This document shows, in pieces, positions 17,237 through 21,022 of a stretch of DNA of 21,022 nucleotides (the first letter of the stretch is position 1; every line of letters begins with the position of its first letter). This stretch comes from a bacterium HR41. GTDB taxonomy: Bacteria; Actinomycetota; Thermoleophilia; Solirubrobacterales; Thermoleophilaceae. The notes beneath the pieces were generated by a model. That model was not told where the DNA came from and made no database searches. It saw only the letters and a list, made by a program, of their open reading frames with translations. The translations under genes and the position numbers were made by a program. The DNA is taken from positions 1 to 21,022 of the forward strand of contig BEIR01000003.1 of the NCBI GenBank assembly GCA_002898855.1. The letters are read 5' to 3'.

Positions 17237-17713
17237 CTACTCCCAGTACCTGTACTCGCTGTCACCGATCCGGATCACGTCGGAAGGCCGCAGACGTTGC
17301 GGCGACGTGACGCGGCGACAGTTCACGTACGTGCCGTTGGTCGAGCCGAGATCCTCGATCCACATGAACCCGCCGTGAGCGAAGATGCGCGCGTGCGCGG
17401 CCGAGGCGAACGGGTCCTGCACGACGACGTCCGCGGAGGCTGCTCGCCCTAGTGTCGCGCCACCGTCGATCGCTAGCTCCTCGCCGGGTTGGTGGCCGAG
17501 AGCAGCGACGACCTCTAGGCGCGGGCGCAGGCCGGAGTGCAGATCGAGCGCGACGGCACGCGCGTTCTCGCCAACAGTGGCCATCACCGGCTCAGGCGGC
17601 GCCGGACCGGCGACGTCGAGCTGGCGACGGGCGCTGCGCACGACCCACACCAGAAACAGGTATAGGACCGCCAGGAAGGCGAGCTTGAGCAGCGCGACGA
17701 GCGGGTCGTTCAT
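17237..17713 (-). CDS. fhaB: FHA-domain protein FhaB (FipA-like)
   Basis: This 158-residue protein has an N-terminal membrane helix (about 5-25), a short linker and a C-terminal forkhead-associated domain (about 68-158). The phospho-Thr-binding residues are visible: GR at 89-90, S104 and H107 in FASAAH, and DLGSTNGTYVN from 121. It should bind phosphothreonine peptides made by the operon's kinases at the membrane, as FhaB/FipA does in mycobacterial division. ATG 17713 follows the fhaA stop by 5 bases. The TAG stop is 4 bases before the pstP start. Confidence 0.93.
   Translation of the reverse strand: MNDPLVALLKLAFLAVLYLFLVWVVRSARRQLDVAGPAPPEPVMATVGENARAVALDLHSGLRPRLEVVAALGHQPGEELAIDGGATLGRAASADVVVQDPFASAAHARIFAHGGFMWIEDLGSTNGTYVNCRRVTSPQRLRPSDVIRIGDSEYRYWE
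17240..17244 (-). promoter_or_regulatory. Ribosome-binding site GGGAG deciding the pstP start
   Basis: GGGAG lies 7 bases before GTG 17232 on the minus strand. The alternative GTG 17265 has no comparable site and lies inside fhaB. Confidence 0.7.
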
Positions 17714-17718
17714 GACCG

Positions 17719-18474
17719 CTACTCGACTTCGAAAACGACCTCGGTGAGACCGACGGTCAATCGGTCACCGTGGCGGAGGGGTGCTTGCGCTACGCGCCGC
17801 CCGTTGACCAGCGTCCCGTTCGTCGAACCGAGGTCGCGCACCACCCAGCCGTTGCCTTCCCGCCGAACCTCGGCGTGGCGACGCGAAGCGTTCGGGTCGG
17901 GAACGACCACATCGCACTCCCGGCTGCGCCCGATCACCGTCCGATCGCCGAGCACGATGCGCTTGCCGTCGACGATCAGCAGGGCACGCGTCTGCGCCGC
18001 TGGCACATGGGGCGCGAGAGGACGTGCTGCACGCTCGGGCGAATAGACCATCGTCTCGCCGAACTCTGCCGGACGCGGGACGCGCTCCCCAGCGTCGTCG
18101 ACCCCGATCGAGAGCAGCTGCGCCTGGATGCCGAACTCGCCGACGCTGAGGCGTTCGTCGGTGAGGAACTCGACGCGCGGTCGACTGGTGAGCGAAAGAC
18201 CTTCGTTGCGGGCGTGCTCGAGCAGATAGTCGGAGAGCTCTTTGCGCAGCGCCTCTTCGTAGCTCTCGAACTGCTTGCGGTCTTCGGGAGACAGATAGAC
18301 CCGATAGAGGTTCGGCGCGTACACGCGCGAGACCGACACGACCTGGTTTTCCTCCATCTCGCGCGCCAGCTTTTCGGCGATCTCGACCGGCTGGACCGAG
18401 GAGCGGAAAGCACGGCCGAACACGCCCTCGACAAGAGCGCCGAGCCGCGATTCGATGTTGCGCAAGACGCTCAC
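17719..18474 (-). CDS. fhaA: DUF3662-FHA protein FhaA
   Basis: This 251-residue cytoplasmic protein has an N-terminal DUF3662 (FhaA_N) domain at about 1-120, with the family beginning MSVLRNIESRLGALVEGVFG and QPVEIAEKLAREM. A short linker and a C-terminal FHA domain (about 163-251) follow, with GR at 182-183, S197 and H200 in NASRRH, and DLGSTNGTLVNGR from 214. In mycobacteria FhaA binds the phosphorylated pseudokinase region of MviN and slows lipid II export. It lacks the long disordered linker of mycobacterial FhaA. GTG 18474 overlaps the stop of the upstream kinase (GTGA). The frame is open far upstream (to 19317), but that part is a shadow of the kinase gene. Confidence 0.94.
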   Translation of the reverse strand: MSVLRNIESRLGALVEGVFGRAFRSSVQPVEIAEKLAREMEENQVVSVSRVYAPNLYRVYLSPEDRKQFESYEEALRKELSDYLLEHARNEGLSLTSRPRVEFLTDERLSVGEFGIQAQLLSIGVDDAGERVPRPAEFGETMVYSPERAARPLAPHVPAAQTRALLIVDGKRIVLGDRTVIGRSRECDVVVPDPNASRRHAEVRREGNGWVVRDLGSTNGTLVNGRRVAQAPLRHGDRLTVGLTEVVFEVE

Positions 18475-20537
18475 GGCCAGCCCGCAGGGTAGAGCGGCGC
18501 GCGCGCCTCCGCGTCCTGCACGCGAGCCACCACCGTGTGTTCCCATCCGGCGGCGGCGCGGCGCAGCAGCCGCTGGTGGCCGCGCGCCACGACGCCGTAG
18601 GCGAGGGCCGTTCCCGCGACCGCAGCGAGAGCGGTTTCGCCCTCGAACACACCGGGGTTGCCGAGCGCCGCCGTGAGCGTGAGTACAGCCAGCGCCACGG
18701 CCGCTCCGGTCGCGGCTGCGATGCGCGGCGCCAACCGCGCCGCAGCAAGAGCACCGACGATCGCCACCGTCCACGCCGCGATCTCCATCGCCAGGACGTG
18801 GAGGGCCCGCGCCGGCGATGCGCCGTCGCTGAAGGCCCACGACGAGGAGGTGTCCAACCAGAGCACTGCACCGTTGGCGAGCTCGAGAGCGAGCGCCCAC
18901 AGCAGTCCGCACACGAGGACGCCGATCCGCTGCGCCGGGGAGCGAAGGCGGGCAATCGCTGCCGCCCAGGGAAGGCCCGTGCCGACAGTCGCTACGAGCG
19001 GTGCAGCGACCACTGCAGCGAACAGCCCCGGCTGCTCGAAACAGACGGCGACGCTTACTGTCGCCGCCGTGATCGCAACGGCAGGAGCGACCAGAGCGCT
19101 CGACCCACCTTCTTCGCCCGCGATCAGACCGATCAGCACGGTCGCAGCTGCCGCCCCCAGCACAAGCCCGAGGCGGGGCCAAAGTAGCGACAGCACCCCA
19201 GCCGCTACTGCTAGCGCGATCGGCAGCGAAGCGTCCGAACTGTTGACGCCGAGCGCTAACCCGCCAGCGGCAAGCACCAGCGTCGTCGCCTGTAGCGCTG
19301 TCGCCAGGCGCGACCACAACCGCCCACGGCGGTGGTCGGACACCGCCCCATGGTCGAGCGCTACTCCGGCGCTGCCGTGAACGAGCTGCAGCGTCGAGGC
19401 GTACCGGGGATCGTGGGGCGCGCGCAGGTGCCCCCCCGTGCCAATCGCTGGTCGAGGGCCTGGGGAGCGGTCGACCGGAACGGTCTCGGACGGCGCGATA
19501 TAAGCCGTCGCGGCCTCGAGCGCCACCGTCGGTTGCGAACCCGTCGTCGGTTGCGTGCGCACGGAAGAAGCGCGCCAGGGCATCCCTCCGCGATCGCTCG
19601 CTACCTGCGTCACGGTCGTACGGCCCCCGTCAGCGAAGCGGGCAAGCTCTTCGCGCACTTTCGCGGCGCTCGGACGCCGCTCAGCACGGGCGTCGACCAT
19701 CCGCGTCACCAGGTCAGCGAGCGCTGCGGGAACCCCCCTAGCTTCCGGCTCGAGTGGCGGTAATGGCGACCACGGCGTCGGTCGCAGCTCCGCCAGGCTG
19801 CGACCGTCGAGGAGCTCGTACAGGCACGCTCCGAGCCCCCAGACGTCGGCCGCAGGCCCTACGTCGGCACCCTGCGCCTGCTCCGGCGCCATGTAGGCGA
19901 GCGTGCCGATTACTTCGCCGGGGGCGGTGAGCGAGCGGCCCGCGCGCAGGTGCGTGTCCTCGATCAGCGAACGCGCGACCTCGACACCGATGCGCGCCAC
20001 CCCAAAGTCGGCGAGCTTCGCGGCCGGTGCGCCCGCCGAATGCGCAGCGGGGAGAAGGATGTTGTGCTGCTTGACATCGCGGTGAATTACACCGAGGGCG
20101 TGCGCGTAGGCGAGCGCGTCAGCGATCGCCGTCCCGATCTCCGCGACAGCTGCCTCCTCGAAGCGCAAGCCGGAGCCGCGAGCGCGGTTGAGGTCCGGTC
20201 CGTCGACGAGCTCGTAAACCAAAATCAACGCGTCAGGCAGTTCGATCAGCTCGAAGAGCGTGACGATCGCTGGATGGTTGAGGTGGGCAGCGATCCGGGC
20301 CTCGCGCCGCACGCGGGGGATAGCCCAGTCGCGATCGACGACCTTGATCGCGACGCGCCGGCCGAGACGGCTGTCGCTCGCCGCGAAAACGAGACCGGAG
20401 CCGCCCCTGCCGACAAGCCGCTCGAGGCGATAGCGCCCGTCTGGCGGCAGCGTGTCGCCGACGGCGAAGCGCGCACCAGTGCCGCCCCGATTCGGCTCTG
20501 CAGCCCGGCCCGTAGCGTTACCTTCCCCGCCAGTCAT
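18471..20537 (-). CDS. Ser/Thr protein kinase with polytopic membrane C-terminal half
   Basis: This 688-residue protein has a kinase domain at about 35-302: VGRGGSGLVF loop, K65 in VAIKVV, HRDVKQHN with D154 and N159, DFGVAR from D177, and MAPEQAQG at 216-223. A small Ala/Gly-rich insertion (162-173) precedes the DFG. A Thr/Pro-rich linker (303-405) follows, then about eight to nine hydrophobic helices from 411 to 650 and a short cytoplasmic-looking tail. All catalytic residues are present. It is the first gene of the fhaA-fhaB-pstP-rodA-pbpA-pknB-ddl operon; mycobacteria instead carry pknA next to pknB. The membrane half resembles no transporter I can name, so whether it senses, flips or only anchors is unknown. 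ATG 20537 has GGAG only one base upstream, so translation may be leaderless or start slightly differently. Confidence 0.9.
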   Translation of the reverse strand: MTGGEGNATGRAAEPNRGGTGARFAVGDTLPPDGRYRLERLVGRGGSGLVFAASDSRLGRRVAIKVVDRDWAIPRVRREARIAAHLNHPAIVTLFELIELPDALILVYELVDGPDLNRARGSGLRFEEAAVAEIGTAIADALAYAHALGVIHRDVKQHNILLPAAHSAGAPAAKLADFGVARIGVEVARSLIEDTHLRAGRSLTAPGEVIGTLAYMAPEQAQGADVGPAADVWGLGACLYELLDGRSLAELRPTPWSPLPPLEPEARGVPAALADLVTRMVDARAERRPSAAKVREELARFADGGRTTVTQVASDRGGMPWRASSVRTQPTTGSQPTVALEAATAYIAPSETVPVDRSPGPRPAIGTGGHLRAPHDPRYASTLQLVHGSAGVALDHGAVSDHRRGRLWSRLATALQATTLVLAAGGLALGVNSSDASLPIALAVAAGVLSLLWPRLGLVLGAAAATVLIGLIAGEEGGSSALVAPAVAITAATVSVAVCFEQPGLFAAVVAAPLVATVGTGLPWAAAIARLRSPAQRIGVLVCGLLWALALELANGAVLWLDTSSSWAFSDGASPARALHVLAMEIAAWTVAIVGALAAARLAPRIAAATGAAVALAVLTLTAALGNPGVFEGETALAAVAGTALAYGVVARGHQRLLRRAAAGWEHTVVARVQDAEARAPLYPAGWP

Positions 20538-20615
20538 ACTCCGGGGACCTGCCCGGTCGTTCGCAGCTCAGCTTCAACTAACACCGTTCCGGTAATGCGG
20601 GGACAGTAGCGAGCG

Positions 20616-20630
20616 ACCGGTCGAACCGGT
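20616..20630. repeat. Doubled ACCGGT palindrome, possible operator
   Basis: ACCGGT occurs at 20616-20621 and again at 20625-20630, spaced by CGA. Each copy is a palindrome, so the whole 15-base unit is nearly symmetrical. A regulator-binding role is an inference from its place in the divergent promoter region; a chance occurrence in GC-rich DNA is possible. Confidence 0.3.
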
Positions 20631-20669
20631 AGACGTACAACTCGGCGTTTCATCAACTTCACGAGCGCT

Positions 20670-20673
20670 GGAG
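20670..20673 (+). promoter_or_regulatory. Ribosome-binding site GGAG before a CTG start
   Basis: GGAG followed by 6 bases (TCGCAA) precedes CTG 20680. No ATG, GTG or TTG exists in this frame between the stop at 20593 and the membrane helix, so this site supports CTG initiation. Confidence 0.5.
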
Positions 20674-20679
20674 TCGCAA

Positions 20680-21022
20680 CTGTTCGAAGAAAGCCAGCCA
20701 ACGGTTCGATCTCGCACCCCGCCTGGCGGCCAGAACCCCTACCTGGTCAGGCGCGCGGTAGCGGCGGGAATCGTCTTCGTGTTCGTAATTCTCTCGGCGC
20801 TCGGTGTCCGTGGCTGCCTCGAGACGCGCAAGCGCAACGCGATCAAAGACTGGGTAGGGGACGCTGCCGCGCTGGTGCGCGAGTCGAACTCGCAGGGAAG
20901 TGCGCTGGTCGCGCTGTTGAAGGGCGGTGAGCGCGGTACCGACCCGGTTGAGGTCGAGAACCAGCTGAACACGCTGCGAACCGATGCGCCGGCCCTGGTG
21001 TCGCGTCTCGAAGATCCTGGCC
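20680..21022 (+). CDS. Membrane-anchored hypothetical protein (partial, probable CTG start)
   Basis: The frame is open from after a TAA at 20593 to the window edge; 114 residues are visible from CTG 20680. A polar, proline-containing N-terminus (about 1-24) leads into one hydrophobic helix (about 26-43, AVAAGIVFVFVILSALGV). Next comes RGCLETRKRNAIKDW and a probably helical extracytoplasmic region rich in Asp, Glu, Arg and Leu. The Cys at the helix end (VRGC) makes a lipoprotein conceivable, but the residues before it are a poor lipobox. I do not recognise the family. It is transcribed away from the kinase operon and may share its promoter region. Codon use and GC bias are like the neighbours, supporting a real gene. 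Confidence 0.7.
   Translation, partial: MFEESQPTVRSRTPPGGQNPYLVRRAVAAGIVFVFVILSALGVRGCLETRKRNAIKDWVGDAAALVRESNSQGSALVALLKGGERGTDPVEVENQLNTLRTDAPALVSRLEDPG

Larger units (their letters stand above)
20538..20679. promoter_or_regulatory. Divergent intergenic region before the eight-gene operon
   Basis: These 142 non-coding bases lie between the kinase ATG (20537, minus) and the probable CTG start (20680, plus), so the promoter of the large operon should lie here. I find no convincing -35/-10 pair on either strand. The only distinct structure is a doubled ACCGGT palindrome. Confidence 0.4.

Noticed and set aside
17233..17265. Longer pstP start at GTG 17265
   Set aside because: It would overlap fhaB by 29 bases without a good ribosome-binding site, while GTG 17232 has GGGAG at ideal spacing and starts at conserved sequence.
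17765..18955. Minus-strand 396-codon frame overlapping fhaA and the kinase
   Set aside because: It is Arg/Ser-rich shadow sequence; two recognised genes already occupy this stretch in other frames.
18475..19317. Upstream extension of the fhaA frame
   Set aside because: It lies in another frame inside the kinase gene. The known FhaA N-terminus begins exactly at GTG 18474.
20870..20900. Stretch GAGTCGAACTCGC that recalls a tRNA T-arm
   Set aside because: No acceptor, D-arm or anticodon stem can be found around it, and it is in frame with the coding sequence at the right edge.

Overview
The window is very GC-rich and densely coded, with genes on both strands, many GTG starts and many 4-base stop/start overlaps. 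The gene order fhaA-fhaB-pstP-rodA-pbpA-pknB on the minus strand is the classic cell-wall and cell-division signalling cluster of Actinomycetota. The extra features (ddl directly after pknB, a polytopic kinase before fhaA, divergent UppP and PurM variants) suggest a deep-branching actinobacterium such as Thermoleophilia. That class assignment is inferred from layout and protein style, not from any search.

Layout. (1) 1-3353, minus strand: a three-gene glycan cassette transcribed right to left. It encodes a DegT/DnrJ/EryC1-type sugar aminotransferase, a DUF354 glycosyltransferase/epimerase-like protein, and a membrane-anchored CapD/FlaA1-type nucleotide-sugar 4,6-dehydratase cut by the window edge. 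(2) 3412-7783, plus strand: a DedA-family membrane protein translationally coupled to a divergent UppP homologue (both families act on undecaprenyl carrier lipids), then a GAF-GAF-SpoIIE phosphatase coupled to purM. (3) 7793-8635, minus strand: a DsbA-fold protein with a CPxS motif. (4) about 8673-10142, plus strand: a membrane Ser/Thr kinase whose outer domain resembles the MviN (Rv3910) ectodomain. It has no ATG/GTG/TTG codon upstream of its glycine loop. (5) 10139-20537, minus strand: an eight-gene operon of polytopic kinase, fhaA, fhaB, pstP, rodA, pbpA, pknB (4 PASTA repeats) and ddl. (6) 20538-20679: a divergent promoter region. (7) about 20680 to the edge, plus strand: a membrane-anchored hypothetical protein that appears to start with CTG behind a good ribosome-binding site.

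How it fits together. PASTA kinase PknB, phosphatase PstP and the FHA readers FhaA and FhaB form a phospho-threonine circuit. It is co-transcribed with the SEDS glycosyltransferase RodA, the class B PBP PbpA and the D-Ala-D-Ala ligase Ddl, so precursor supply, polymerisation, cross-linking and their control share one message. The convergent kinase at 8673-10142 carries an ectodomain of the type found on the lipid II flippase MviN. The DedA/UppP pair would recycle the carrier lipid used both by lipid II and by the glycan cassette. The window therefore reads as a cell-envelope biogenesis and signalling neighbourhood, with purM as the only obvious housekeeping outsider. I see no tRNA, rRNA, CRISPR array, insertion sequence or prophage.
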